A DNA stretch of 64,000 nt from assembly GCA_964581115.1 (NCBI GenBank), contig CAZOMY010000009.1, positions 1-64,000 on the forward strand. Reading direction: 5' to 3'. Positions 16,908-26,699 of this stretch are shown here, piece by piece. Position 1 is the first letter of the stretch. Each line of letters starts with the position of its first letter. The notes under the pieces are model-generated. The model had not been told where the DNA came from. It was given only the letters and a program-made list of their open reading frames with translations, and ran no database searches. Source of the DNA: 2-02-FULL-55-14 sp964581115. Its GTDB lineage: Bacteria; Bacteroidota; Ignavibacteria; UBA10030. The translations under genes were made by a program, and so were the position numbers.

Positions 16908-19184
16908 ATGGTGTCGACCAATCGCATGGCACAGCTATCGTGTTTAGCCCTGTTCTTCTTTCTGACGGTCACGTTTGATGTGATGGCCCAAGGAACACGC
17001 TCGGTGCAAGCGGTGCGGGTCGACGGGACATTCACGGTTGACGGGAAGTTGGACGAGGCATCGTGGTCGCAGGCGCTTGCATTCGATGCACCGTTGGAGA
17101 TCGATCCGCGGGAGAACCTGCCGGCGCTCCAGAGGACGGAGATTCGCCTTCTCTACACCGAGGACGCCCTCTTAGTCTCGTTCGTGTGCCACGATACGAA
17201 CATGTCAGAGCTCCGGGCGCATCTCTCCAACCGGGACCGGATGTTTCAGGATGACCATATCATCCTGATCCTTGATACCTACGGCGATTCGCAGAAGGCG
17301 TACGAGTTCTTCGTGAATCCGCTCAACGTGCAGGGAGATGCGCTTCGGGCGAACGACAACGAAGATGATTCATACGAAATGGTCTGGCAGTCGGCGGCAA
17401 GCATCGGTCCGACGTCGTGGACGGTGGAGATGGAGATCCCGTTCAAGTCGCTTCGGTTCCCCGACCAACGCCGACAGAACTGGAAGATCCTCGCCGGCCG
17501 CAACTATCCCCGCATTACGCGAGCCGTCTATTCCGCCAGCCCTATCGACCGCAATGATCCTTGCCTGACCTGCCAAGGCATGCCTCTGCTCGGCATCGAA
17601 GGGATCGAGCCTGGCCTGGCGACGGAACTCCTTCCCTATGTCGGGGCGTCGCAAGCCGGCGCACTCCGGGATACTGAAGATCCTGCCTCGCCCTTCGAAC
17701 AGGGGAAGATCAAAGCGCGCACGGGAATCGGAATTAAGGTGTCGCCGACCCCCGACGCGACGATTGAAGCGGTGGTGAATCCGGACTTCAGCCAGATCGA
17801 ATCCGATGCGGCCCAGATTAGCGTCAACACCACCTTCAACCTATTCTATCCGGAGCGACGGCCGTTCTTCCTGGAGGGTTCGGACCTGTTCCGGGCCAAC
17901 GGGAACGGCTTCGGCGGACCGGCGCTGCAACTGTTCTACTCGCGCACGATCAACGATCCGATCGTCGCAACGAAAGTGATCGGAAAGGCCGGGGCGCTGT
18001 CGTACGGTGCTATTGCTGCGGCCGACCGCAACACGTCGCTCTTCGTGCCGGGGGAGGAGCAGAGCGATCTTGTCGGGACCGGAATGTCATCGTTGGCGAG
18101 CGTCGCACGTATTCGTTACGACTTTGGCGATCAATCGTACGTCGGAGGTGTCCTTTCGCACCGTTCGATCAGACGCGACGCATCGAACGTGGTCGGGGGG
18201 GCCGACTTCAACTATCGGTGGGATCAGAACCACAGCATACGGGGGGCGCTCTATCTTTCGCGGACGGATGAGCTGAGCGACACGAGCCTCTTCGACGACG
18301 CGCGGTCGTTCAGTTCGACGGGCCACACGGCCGCGTTCGACGGTGAGACGTACGGCGGGCTGGCGGCGCGACTGGAGCTGAGCCGGTCCACGCGGGAGAT
18401 GTCGGCATCAGTGACGTTCGAGGACATCTCTCCGACGTTTCAAGCGCAGAACGGATTCATAACGCGCACAGACCATCGCACGATCTCTTTCGCCGCCGGA
18501 TACACCGTGTATCCTGACGAGGGGAGCCGGCTGACGCGTTGGGGAGTGAATGGATTCACGGGAATGCAGTTCAACTACCTGGGTCAGCGCAAAGAGCGAT
18601 TCCTGTTCGTCAACTCCTTTGCGAATTTCAAAGGACAAATTAATCTCTCAGTCGGGCTGTTGGCGCTCAATCAGGAGCGGTTCAGGGGATTCTACTTCCC
18701 GCGGATCCCGCGGTTCAACGTGAACGTGAACGGCAACCCGAACAATTCGTTTTCGTTCGGCGTATCGGTCGAAGCGGGGAACTACATTTACCGGGACGGG
18801 GATCCACCCGAGCTTGGCTACGGTCATAACGCAGCGTTGGATGCGACGATGAAAGTGACCGAGCGTCTCCGCGTTGCGACATCATACAACCGGGCGCGGC
18901 TATCGAGCGATGCGACGGGAGAGCTTTTCTACGAAGGGAACATCTACCGGGCGACGGGATACTACTACTTCAACACCGAAGCGATCATGCGGGTCATCAT
19001 GCAGTACGACACGTTCAGCAAGGGTTTGAATACCTATCCGCTCTTTTCGTACAGGCTCAACGCCTTTACGGTCTTCTATGCCGGCGCCACGCGCGACCTG
19101 ACCAATTTCACCGACCGTCCGGCGGGATGGACGACGACACAGACGCAGTATTTTCTGAAATTACAGTATCTGATTCAGAGTTAG
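16908..19184 (+). CDS. DUF5916 outer-membrane protein with CBM9-like domain (paralog 2)
   Basis: Second copy of the previous gene with the same architecture: signal peptide (about 1-27, ending DVMAQ), CBM9-like domain with LDEASWSQAL, then the DUF5916 region with VVNPDFSQIESDAAQISVN and FYPERRPFFLEGSDL, ending FLKLQYLIQS. The paired cysteines are kept as PCLTCQGM. Divergence from paralog 1 runs along the whole length, so the duplication is old. ATG at 16908 begins MVSTNRMAQ; the Met at residue 7 is an alternative start. Substrate or partner is unknown. Confidence 0.85.
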   Translation: MVSTNRMAQLSCLALFFFLTVTFDVMAQGTRSVQAVRVDGTFTVDGKLDEASWSQALAFDAPLEIDPRENLPALQRTEIRLLYTEDALLVSFVCHDTNMSELRAHLSNRDRMFQDDHIILILDTYGDSQKAYEFFVNPLNVQGDALRANDNEDDSYEMVWQSAASIGPTSWTVEMEIPFKSLRFPDQRRQNWKILAGRNYPRITRAVYSASPIDRNDPCLTCQGMPLLGIEGIEPGLATELLPYVGASQAGALRDTEDPASPFEQGKIKARTGIGIKVSPTPDATIEAVVNPDFSQIESDAAQISVNTTFNLFYPERRPFFLEGSDLFRANGNGFGGPALQLFYSRTINDPIVATKVIGKAGALSYGAIAAADRNTSLFVPGEEQSDLVGTGMSSLASVARIRYDFGDQSYVGGVLSHRSIRRDASNVVGGADFNYRWDQNHSIRGALYLSRTDELSDTSLFDDARSFSSTGHTAAFDGETYGGLAARLELSRSTREMSASVTFEDISPTFQAQNGFITRTDHRTISFAAGYTVYPDEGSRLTRWGVNGFTGMQFNYLGQRKERFLFVNSFANFKGQINLSVGLLALNQERFRGFYFPRIPRFNVNVNGNPNNSFSFGVSVEAGNYIYRDGDPPELGYGHNAALDATMKVTERLRVATSYNRARLSSDATGELFYEGNIYRATGYYYFNTEAIMRVIMQYDTFSKGLNTYPLFSYRLNAFTVFYAGATRDLTNFTDRPAGWTTTQTQYFLKLQYLIQS

Positions 19185-19406
19185 TTCTTGAGTCGTGAAG
19201 CGCGAATTGTAAAATGCAACATACGAGACAAGTACGAATGGCTTGAGCCGTATTCAAGTCAGAACTGCGTGGGGGAAAACCGCATCACAGAGGTCCATAG
19301 TGGCCGCACCGAGATCCATGGCGAAAAGAAGCCGGATTGCCGGAGAATGAACCCCTCTCTCCGGACCTCTGTGCCCCTCTGTGTGTCTCTGTGTCCCGCT
19401 TTTGCG

Positions 19407-22400
19407 CTACCACTCGACCTTCAACACGACAAGCCCCTTCGGCGGCGTTTCAACTTTGGCATGACGGTTGACGACGGGAAGAGCTTCACCATCTTCTTCC
19501 ATCGTATTGGATCGTCGCACGGCCTTCGGCACGGCCAGCAGGTTCAGCTCGGCCAGTTGAGCACGTTCGGAGACGTTGTACCACGTCATGATCCACGCAT
19601 CACCCTCCTCCGCCTTCTTCACCGACGTCAACACCAGTCCCTCACCCTGAAAGCCGAGCAGGCTTTGCGAGGCCGGCCTGTCGCCGCGATGTCGATGCGT
19701 CGGCACGGCGATGAGGGATGAATTGTACTCGTAGCCCCTTCGAACAATGTTGGCAGACTCCCACGTTCCCTCGTGCGGCACAAGGGCATATTCGATCGTA
19801 TGCAAGCCACGGTCGGCGGTGGGGTCGGGCCATTTCGGTGAGCGAAGCAACGTCAGCCGCATGACATTCCCCTTGATATCGTAACCGTACTTCGATCGAT
19901 TCAGCAAGCTAACACCCCGGTCGGACTGCGACAAGTCGGCCCATCGATGTGACGGCACTTCGAACTGCGCCTTCTCGACCGGCGTCGCTTGGCCCGTGGA
20001 GCGCCGAATGGTGCCGAAGGGGATCTCGTACGTCGCGGCTGTGTCGCTCACGGTGACGGGGAAAGCGACCTTTACCATTGTCTTCTCTTCCCACCAATCG
20101 GCCTGCGTCACGAAGTCGATACGGTCCAGGTCGTTGTACAGAATGATGTCTTGCGAGAAGAAGGACGTGGGGAAGTCCTCCGTGGGGTACGAGCGCCTCA
20201 CGCCGGGCTTCAGATATGTGTGATACAGCCGGAGTACGACGCGTACAGGCCCGCGCTCAATGATCTCCATGCGTCGGAACCGTGTGGGGAATCGAACACC
20301 GGTCAGGCCGATGTTCCAGGCGTCCCACGCTTTCGGCAGATCTTCCAAAAGCTGCAGTTCGTTGCCGGGTCCGGCCAGCACCTCACGCCCTGAGCGCCTG
20401 TCGACGACGCTCTTTAGCCATCCCGTCTCCGGGTCGACGGCGATGGCAAAGCGATCGTTCGAGAGTGAGGTGAACGAGACCGACAGGGATGACTCGAACT
20501 TCTTCGCTGAGGGCGGACGAAGCAGATACGTTGCATAGCCGATCGCCGGAACCTTGGCGACAAAGATGACCTCATGGGTCAGCGGTCCAGTTCTGACCAT
20601 TTGTGATGGTACTTCGACGCCGCGGGCATCGAATACGCTCACGGCAGCGCTGTCGCCTTTGGGCAGTGGAACGCGGGCGAGGTCGGTCCGGTCCCACGCC
20701 AGTTGATTGAAGAGGACGACGGGACGACCGGCCGGGAGGGCGGAGGTGTTGATCTTGGAAGCGAGGAACTCGAGCGATCGGCCGCGTTCGAACTCAGCAA
20801 GGTCTCGCGCCCTTGCATTGGAGGCCTCAGCGTCGATGTAGACCTCTCGGATGCTCGAGCCGGGCAGGATGTCGTGGAACTGGTTGAACATCACCGTCTC
20901 CCAAGCCGTTCGGAGCGCGTGGAGGGGGTAGGGCTTACCGAGTCGGCTCGCAATGGCCGAGAAGGACTCGGCGCCGGTGAGCAGGTTCTCGTGCTCTCGA
21001 TTCGCTTTCTTGATCGCCGCTTGCGTGGTATACGTGCCGCGATGGTACTCCAGATAGAGCTCATCCTTCCATACCGGAACGGACGAGAGGTCTTGGGCCT
21101 TCAGCCAGTCGAGATAGGCCTTGGCCGTTCCGAACTCCACGTTCGGGTAGATCGGAATATCCGCCAGCCGATCGATGCGCCGCATCATTTCGAGCGACGG
21201 TCCGCCCCCGTGGTTGCCGACGCCAAACAGAATGATGAGATTGCGAAATCCGGTGTTGGCCTCGAATTGACGCAGCCAATCGACCAATCCGAACGGCTGG
21301 CCGATGTTATTGACGTAGTCGAACGGGAAGACGGAGAGGATGCGCGAGCCGTCGGGTGATTCCCACCAGAAGAGTCGGTGGGGAAAGACGTTCGTGTCGT
21401 TCCAGCCGATCTTCTGGGTGATGAACGCCTCGACGCCGGCCGACCGGTAGAGCATCGGCATATTGCCGTTGTATCCGAACGAATCGGGATTCCAGCCGAG
21501 TTTGACGTCGACGCCGAATCTCGTACGAAAGTACCGCTTGCCATAGAGCAGCTGCCGCATCCATGAATCGCCGCTCGGCAGATTGCAGTCGGGCTCAACC
21601 CACATGCCGCCGACGATCTCCCACCGTCCTTCCTTCACACGGCTGGCGATCCGCTTGAACGCGTCGGGATGCAGTTCTTCCATCCACTTGTAGAAGACCG
21701 CCTGACTCTGCGCGAAGGTGGCGTCGCGCTTGGCGTCCATGATGTTATTGGCAGAATTGAACGTGTTGCGGCAGACCTCGATCGTCTCTCGTTCGCGCCA
21801 CAGCCATGCCGCGTCGATGTGGGCATTGGCCGTAAAGTGAAGCGTGAAGCGCTTCGCGAACTCGCTCACCGGCCGCACGACCTCCTTCCAACGCTCGACA
21901 GAATCGAAGAAGCGAGTGGCGGGACCCTCGGCCAGTCCCGCGAGGTCGATGACCTCGACGGAGGATTCGAGAACGCCGGCCAGTCTCGTGCGCTCCGAGG
22001 GATCGATGGTGGAGTGGTCGACGCCCGGGTCGGTCCGCATTCTAGCGTTGGTCTGATAGGTGTCGAACGAAAGCAGCCTCTGCCCTGACCGGAGACTCAG
22101 CGTGATGGCCTCGACGGTCTCGCGTATGTTACGGGCCTGTTCGGCGCGCACCTCGGCGCGGATCAGCCGCAAAGGACCGCCGGTGTTCACCGCTTTGATC
22201 GCCACAACGAACCGCTGGGCCGGCTGGGCCGCCGGCGTCAACAGGAAGTCTCCATCCCACTCGAACCGCCCGAGGTCCTGACCGTTCACATACAGGTATC
22301 CAAGATCGTCGACCGAGAGGGCGAATCGGACCGGACCGCCCAACGGAACACCGAGAATGGCCTCTGGAAGAGCGATCTCCTTGCGGATCCAGCAGGAATC

Positions 22401-22622
22401 GAAGTAGACGCTTTCGTCGAGCCGCAGGGTTGCCCACGAGCGGTCGTCAAAGTCGGGTTTGGACGGATCACCGTTCGGCCGCCAGAACCTCAGGTCCGGA
22501 CTGACGCGCCAGTTGTCAAACGACGTGAGCGTCAGCGAATCGAGTGCAGAGATGAAACCGGGAATGCGGGATTGCGAGAGGACAGGAGTCCAGAGGAGGA
22601 GGAAAAGGATGATGGATCGCAT
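19407..22622 (-). CDS. GH38 alpha-mannosidase, secreted
   Basis: Glycoside hydrolase family 38 enzyme that removes alpha-linked mannose. Signal peptide MRSIILFLLLWTPVLSQ. A galactose-binding-like N-terminal domain (about 20-160) precedes the catalytic domain, with zinc residues His268 and Asp270 (ANAHIDAAWLW), the GGMWVEPD motif and the probable nucleophile Asp380 (GWNPDSFGYNG). The C-terminal beta domains complete the 1071 residues. It is the last gene of a minus-strand saccharide locus, 111 bp after the ABC permease gene. Bond specificity is not readable from sequence. Confidence 0.88.
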   Translation of the reverse strand: MRSIILFLLLWTPVLSQSRIPGFISALDSLTLTSFDNWRVSPDLRFWRPNGDPSKPDFDDRSWATLRLDESVYFDSCWIRKEIALPEAILGVPLGGPVRFALSVDDLGYLYVNGQDLGRFEWDGDFLLTPAAQPAQRFVVAIKAVNTGGPLRLIRAEVRAEQARNIRETVEAITLSLRSGQRLLSFDTYQTNARMRTDPGVDHSTIDPSERTRLAGVLESSVEVIDLAGLAEGPATRFFDSVERWKEVVRPVSEFAKRFTLHFTANAHIDAAWLWRERETIEVCRNTFNSANNIMDAKRDATFAQSQAVFYKWMEELHPDAFKRIASRVKEGRWEIVGGMWVEPDCNLPSGDSWMRQLLYGKRYFRTRFGVDVKLGWNPDSFGYNGNMPMLYRSAGVEAFITQKIGWNDTNVFPHRLFWWESPDGSRILSVFPFDYVNNIGQPFGLVDWLRQFEANTGFRNLIILFGVGNHGGGPSLEMMRRIDRLADIPIYPNVEFGTAKAYLDWLKAQDLSSVPVWKDELYLEYHRGTYTTQAAIKKANREHENLLTGAESFSAIASRLGKPYPLHALRTAWETVMFNQFHDILPGSSIREVYIDAEASNARARDLAEFERGRSLEFLASKINTSALPAGRPVVLFNQLAWDRTDLARVPLPKGDSAAVSVFDARGVEVPSQMVRTGPLTHEVIFVAKVPAIGYATYLLRPPSAKKFESSLSVSFTSLSNDRFAIAVDPETGWLKSVVDRRSGREVLAGPGNELQLLEDLPKAWDAWNIGLTGVRFPTRFRRMEIIERGPVRVVLRLYHTYLKPGVRRSYPTEDFPTSFFSQDIILYNDLDRIDFVTQADWWEEKTMVKVAFPVTVSDTAATYEIPFGTIRRSTGQATPVEKAQFEVPSHRWADLSQSDRGVSLLNRSKYGYDIKGNVMRLTLLRSPKWPDPTADRGLHTIEYALVPHEGTWESANIVRRGYEYNSSLIAVPTHRHRGDRPASQSLLGFQGEGLVLTSVKKAEEGDAWIMTWYNVSERAQLAELNLLAVPKAVRRSNTMEEDGEALPVVNRHAKVETPPKGLVVLKVEW

Positions 22623-22733
22623 GGGGGCCGCCTCAAGGAAGGAAGGTTACTCAACGAGCACAGGAGAACGACGAGTGAAAGAAATCGGCTTTATGCCTTC
22701 CATAACATCATGTGCTCCTGGTGTCCAATTCTT

Positions 22734-23666
22734 CTACCTGCGCTGCGAACGATCGAGGAGCACGGAGCCGACGATCACAAGACCGACAAGGATCTGCTGA
22801 ATGTACGACCCCACGTTCAGCAGGTTCAACCCATTCCGAAGGACGCCGATGAGAAATGTGCCGATAAGCGTTCCAAAGATGGTGCCGCGACCGCCGGAGA
22901 GGCTCGTGCCCCCCACCACGACGGCGGCGATGACATCCAATTCATACATCAGACCGGCGTTCGGCTGTCCTGAGTTCATCCGGCTGGCGAGCAAGAAACC
23001 GCTCAAGGCCGATAGGACGCCGCACACGGCGTACACCGTCATCAGGACGCCCTGAACCGGAACACCAGCCAATCGTGCCGCCTCGCGGTTGCCTCCGACC
23101 GCCACAATGGCACGTCCGAAGCGGGTGGAAGTGAGTACGATGTGAGCGACGACAAACACTGCCGCCATTACGACGGTCGGCACCGGAATGCCTGCGAGCC
23201 GCGCACTGGCGATATGGCTGAAGCCCTCCGCCAATCCCCACACCGGACGGCCGTCCGTGGCCGTGAACGCCGCTCCTCTCCAGACCGTCATGAGCGCTAA
23301 GGTGACAATGAATGGAGCGACCCGATGGCGGGTGATCAGCCATCCGGCCGACCAGCCCGACGCAAATCCGAGGCCGAGCGCCGCGACCAGCGATAGAAGC
23401 ACGACCGCCTCGAACGGGAGGGACGACTGCAGTACAAGGGCCGCCACGACTCCCGAGAGCGCTACCATCGACCCGACCGACAGATCGATCCCCCCGGTAA
23501 GAATGACGAAGGTCATCCCGGCGGCAATGATCGCCGTGATGGAAACTTGGAGCGTGATGTTCAGAAGATTCTCGGCTGAAAAAAAGAACGGCGAGAGAAG
23601 AGAGAAGAGAACGATCTCCAAGAGTAAGGCGAGGGCGATTCCGTAGCGAGAGAAGAGGGAGGACAT
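22734..23666 (-). CDS. ribose-type sugar ABC transporter permease
   Basis: Inner-membrane permease of the RbsC/BPD_transp_2 family, with about eight to ten hydrophobic segments over 310 residues. Family hallmarks are AAGMTFVILTGGIDLSVGS, the cytoplasmic loop GGNREAARLAGV that contacts the ATPase, and VVVGGTSLSGGRGTI. It follows the ATPase gene by 85 bp and precedes the alpha-mannosidase. It probably forms a homodimeric channel with the neighbouring ATPase and binding protein. Confidence 0.92.
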   Translation of the reverse strand: MSSLFSRYGIALALLLEIVLFSLLSPFFFSAENLLNITLQVSITAIIAAGMTFVILTGGIDLSVGSMVALSGVVAALVLQSSLPFEAVVLLSLVAALGLGFASGWSAGWLITRHRVAPFIVTLALMTVWRGAAFTATDGRPVWGLAEGFSHIASARLAGIPVPTVVMAAVFVVAHIVLTSTRFGRAIVAVGGNREAARLAGVPVQGVLMTVYAVCGVLSALSGFLLASRMNSGQPNAGLMYELDVIAAVVVGGTSLSGGRGTIFGTLIGTFLIGVLRNGLNLLNVGSYIQQILVGLVIVGSVLLDRSQRR

Positions 23667-23751
23667 GAGGAGGAGCGATGGAAAAAGGAATGATGGAGGA
23701 TAGGAGTGATGTAGGGATTCTGGAGTTCGTTGCGATGACAGTATTCAGTGA

Positions 23752-25242
23752 TCAGGCTCGGGTCTCATGCATACACAGGTCGAGGATGCGCTCTTCGGTG
23801 GCTTCGCTTCGCTGAAGGGAACCGACGATGGTACGGGAGCGCATGACAAGAATGCGGGTGCAGAGGCTCAACAGTTCCGGTAACTCGGACGAAATGACAA
23901 TGACGCCGACGCCAGAAGCGGCCAGGCGACGGAGTTCATCGTGGATATCCTCCTTGGCGCCGACGTCGATGCCGGCGGTCGGCTCGTCAGCGATGACCAG
24001 CCGAGGCTGACGCGCCAATGCTCGGGCGAGCAAGACCTTCTGCCGGTTGCCCCCGCTCAAGGATTCGACCTCATGCTCGATGTCGGCATACTTGGTGCCG
24101 AATCGGTCGGCCAGTGCCTTTGTGCGCAACGATTCGCGCTTCCGATCGATGAGTCCGCCTCGAAGGTCCTGGTCGAGAGAGGTGATCGAGATGTTCTCGC
24201 GGATCGGTCTTTGGAGGAAGAGTCCCAGCCGGTTCCGGTCTTCGGTGAGCAGCGCGATGCCGGCGTCGATGGCTTCGGCGGGCGTACGAGGGTCGAAGGG
24301 TCGTCCTTCGAAGGTCATTGTTCCAGCAGAACTCGGTTCGGCCCCGAACAGGCATCTCGCCAATTCGCTGCGTCCTGCCCCGGCGAGTCCGGCGATGCCG
24401 AGGATCTCGCCTCGGTGGAGAACAAAACTACACTCCCGGACATCAGCGGAGGTCAGGCGTTCCACAGAAAGGAGAGGGTCACCATGTGCGTCTGACGGAG
24501 CAGGTGCCGGCGTTAGGAGTTCGCGCCCGACCATCATCCGTATCAATGCGTCCCGCCCGGTCGACGCCGGAACCGTGTCGATCTTTCGTCCGTCTCGAAG
24601 GACCGTGATGCGCGTACCGATGGTCGCGATCTCCTGGAGGCGGTGTGAGATGTAGATGAAGGAGAGACCGTCAGAGGAAAGACGACGGATCAGACGGAAG
24701 AGAGTTGCCGTTTCGCGGTCTGTCAGGGCGGCCGTGGGCTCGTCCAGGATGACGAGATGTGCATCGCGCGACAGCGCTTTGGCGATCTCAACCATCTGGT
24801 GCTGGGCGGGCGTCAACTCGCGGGCGAGCATCGCGGTGTCGATGGTCTCGCCCACCTGGTGCAAGGCACGGTCGGCGAGCGATCGCATCGTGACGCGGTC
24901 AAGCAGAGGCAAGGGGTGCCTCAACGGCTCGCGCCCGAGCAGTATGTTCTCGGCAACGCTCAACTCAGGCACCAGATTCGATTCTTGGTAGATCGTTGCT
25001 AGGCCGGCTTGCAGCGCCTCATGCGGAGATGAGAACCGAATCGGAGAGCCGTTCAGCGTGATCGTTCCGGAGTCGGGTGTGAGGGCGCCGGAGAGGATCT
25101 TGATGAACGTTGATTTGCCTGCTCCGTTCTCACCCACGAGGCAGTGGACCTCGCCTGTGCACAGGTCGAAGTCCACGTCGCGGAGCGCCTGAACGCCGGG
25201 GAAAGACTTGTTGAGGGCTGAAGTCGAGAGGAGAACGTTCAC
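23752..25242 (-). CDS. ribose-type sugar ABC transporter ATPase (tandem NBD)
   Basis: Cytoplasmic ATPase of the RbsA/MglA class with two fused nucleotide-binding domains. The first has Walker A GENGAGKST, a diverged signature LTPAQHQM and Walker B VILDEPTAAL. The second has the degenerate P-loop GLAGAGRSE, normal signature LSGGNRQK and IADEPTAGIDVG. This asymmetry is normal for the family. The 496 residues fit. Its TGA stop lies inside a CAGTGATCAGG repeat string at 23746-23756. It belongs with the permease downstream and the binding protein upstream. Confidence 0.93.
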   Translation of the reverse strand: MNVLLSTSALNKSFPGVQALRDVDFDLCTGEVHCLVGENGAGKSTFIKILSGALTPDSGTITLNGSPIRFSSPHEALQAGLATIYQESNLVPELSVAENILLGREPLRHPLPLLDRVTMRSLADRALHQVGETIDTAMLARELTPAQHQMVEIAKALSRDAHLVILDEPTAALTDRETATLFRLIRRLSSDGLSFIYISHRLQEIATIGTRITVLRDGRKIDTVPASTGRDALIRMMVGRELLTPAPAPSDAHGDPLLSVERLTSADVRECSFVLHRGEILGIAGLAGAGRSELARCLFGAEPSSAGTMTFEGRPFDPRTPAEAIDAGIALLTEDRNRLGLFLQRPIRENISITSLDQDLRGGLIDRKRESLRTKALADRFGTKYADIEHEVESLSGGNRQKVLLARALARQPRLVIADEPTAGIDVGAKEDIHDELRRLAASGVGVIVISSELPELLSLCTRILVMRSRTIVGSLQRSEATEERILDLCMHETRA

Positions 25243-25659
25243 AGGAGATTCGAGATCCGAAAAGCTCCGCGACGCGGCCGCCCCGCGGAATTACAAGAAG
25301 CGGTCTTGTATATCACTGTTGCATGGAGTAAGGTTCAACAGCGCAGGTTGCTCAATACAGTATCTCAAAAATCCAAATCTCACAGATTCAAGCATTTCGC
25401 GCCCGTCTGCCGCAGCGAAGCGCCTACCTGCTGTTGCACGCGGCAGGCAGGGCGGGCAGGCAGCGACCGCAGCGGAAGCAGTGCTCGCAGCGGTGAAGAA
25501 TCAGTGGTTATCATTAACGTTGCGGCCGCTGCCAACGTCGCTAACGCCGCGCCAAACATTTTTGAGACTACTTCGAATCAAGCAGGAAACGCTAATGCAC
25601 CAAACCCGAAGAACTCGCATATCAACCGTTATCAATTTCCATTTTTCAATGTTCCGCCC
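25243..25659. other. gene-free spacer between rbsB-like and rbsA-like genes
   Basis: No gene or clear terminator seen. It contains CGGCAGGCAGG (25441-25451) and CGGGCAGGCAG (25453-25463) of the CCTGCCTGCCG repeat family, and GCTAACG/CGCTAACG-like strings at about 25545-25595. A 417-bp gap inside an importer operon is unusually long. Confidence 0.55.
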
Positions 25660-26571
25660 CTACTCTGCCTTCGCCAGCGCCAGGCTGTCCACGATCCCGA
25701 CTTCCACGGGAACCAAGGGAGGAACTACGGCGCCGGCGAAATGTGCCGCGATGTGCTGGATCGTCTTGGCCCCGATGAGCTTGGGATATTGCACCACGTC
25801 GGCCTTCAGAGGGGATCCCTGCGTGATGGCGTCGGCGGCTGGAGGCGTTGCATCGTAGCCGACGATGATGATTCCCCTCTTCTGGTATTGCGTCACGGCA
25901 TCGAGGGCGCCAAGGGCGGAGTCGTCGTTGATGCCGAAGATACCGCCGAGTCCGGGATTGGCCTGCAAGACGTCGGCGGTGACGGTGAAGGCCTTATCAC
26001 GAACTCCTTCACCGTTAACGTCGGCCGCCACCTTGATACCCGGGAATTTGCCGATCGCTTCGCGGAATCCTTGCACGCGGTCGAGGACGGAGGTGACATT
26101 CGGCTGATTGATGATCGCTACCAATCCCTTGCCTCCGAGCGCTTCGGCCATATACTCGCCGGCCAATCGTCCTCCCGCCACATTATCTGACGCGATATGC
26201 GAGACGACGTTGCCCTCTTGTGCGGCGATATCAGCGGTGAAGACCGGAATACCTGCCGCGTTGGCCTTGCGGATGGCAGGACCGACCCCCCTCGAGTCCA
26301 CTGGAACAAGAATGATGGCGTCCACTCTACGGGCGATGAAGTCTTCGACCTGCGACATCTGCTTGCCCAGGTCGAATTCGCCCGCGGTGATGATGAGCTC
26401 GTAGTTCTGCGTCTTGGCCTGGTCGAGGAGCCCGGCCTCGAGGTCTCGGTAGAAGACGTGCGCGCGTGTTTGGAGAGAGACTCCGATGGTCTTGGAGGCC
26501 GTCGTCTGTTTGCCGCATGAGGCGTACAGAAGAGCTGCGGTGAACAGGATCAGGATGGAACGAGATCGCAT
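25660..26571 (-). CDS. sugar ABC transporter substrate-binding lipoprotein (RbsB-like)
   Basis: Periplasmic sugar-binding protein of the ribose/galactose type (PBP1 fold). ATG at 26571 is preferred over the longer frame because it begins the export signal MRSRSILILFTAALLYASC, with a possible lipobox cysteine, and is preceded by CGGAGA. Family motifs include AGEFDLGKQMSQVEDFIARRVD, GIPVFTADI, HIASDNVAGGRLAGEYM and GIFGINDDSALGAL. With the downstream ATPase and permease it makes a complete importer. The ligand is unknown; the neighbouring GH38 and GH5-like genes suggest a manno-sugar, by inference. Confidence 0.9.
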   Translation of the reverse strand: MRSRSILILFTAALLYASCGKQTTASKTIGVSLQTRAHVFYRDLEAGLLDQAKTQNYELIITAGEFDLGKQMSQVEDFIARRVDAIILVPVDSRGVGPAIRKANAAGIPVFTADIAAQEGNVVSHIASDNVAGGRLAGEYMAEALGGKGLVAIINQPNVTSVLDRVQGFREAIGKFPGIKVAADVNGEGVRDKAFTVTADVLQANPGLGGIFGINDDSALGALDAVTQYQKRGIIIVGYDATPPAADAITQGSPLKADVVQYPKLIGAKTIQHIAAHFAGAVVPPLVPVEVGIVDSLALAKAE

Positions 26572-26699
26572 GGGGCATCTCCGAAGGTCAGTCAAACATA
26601 TGGGAATTCAAGAAGAAAAGCGGAAACGCTGATGACGCTGAAAAAGGAGATAGTCGCTGGTTGAAAAACGTTGATCTGCGGTCACCCACCGCTTCTACG

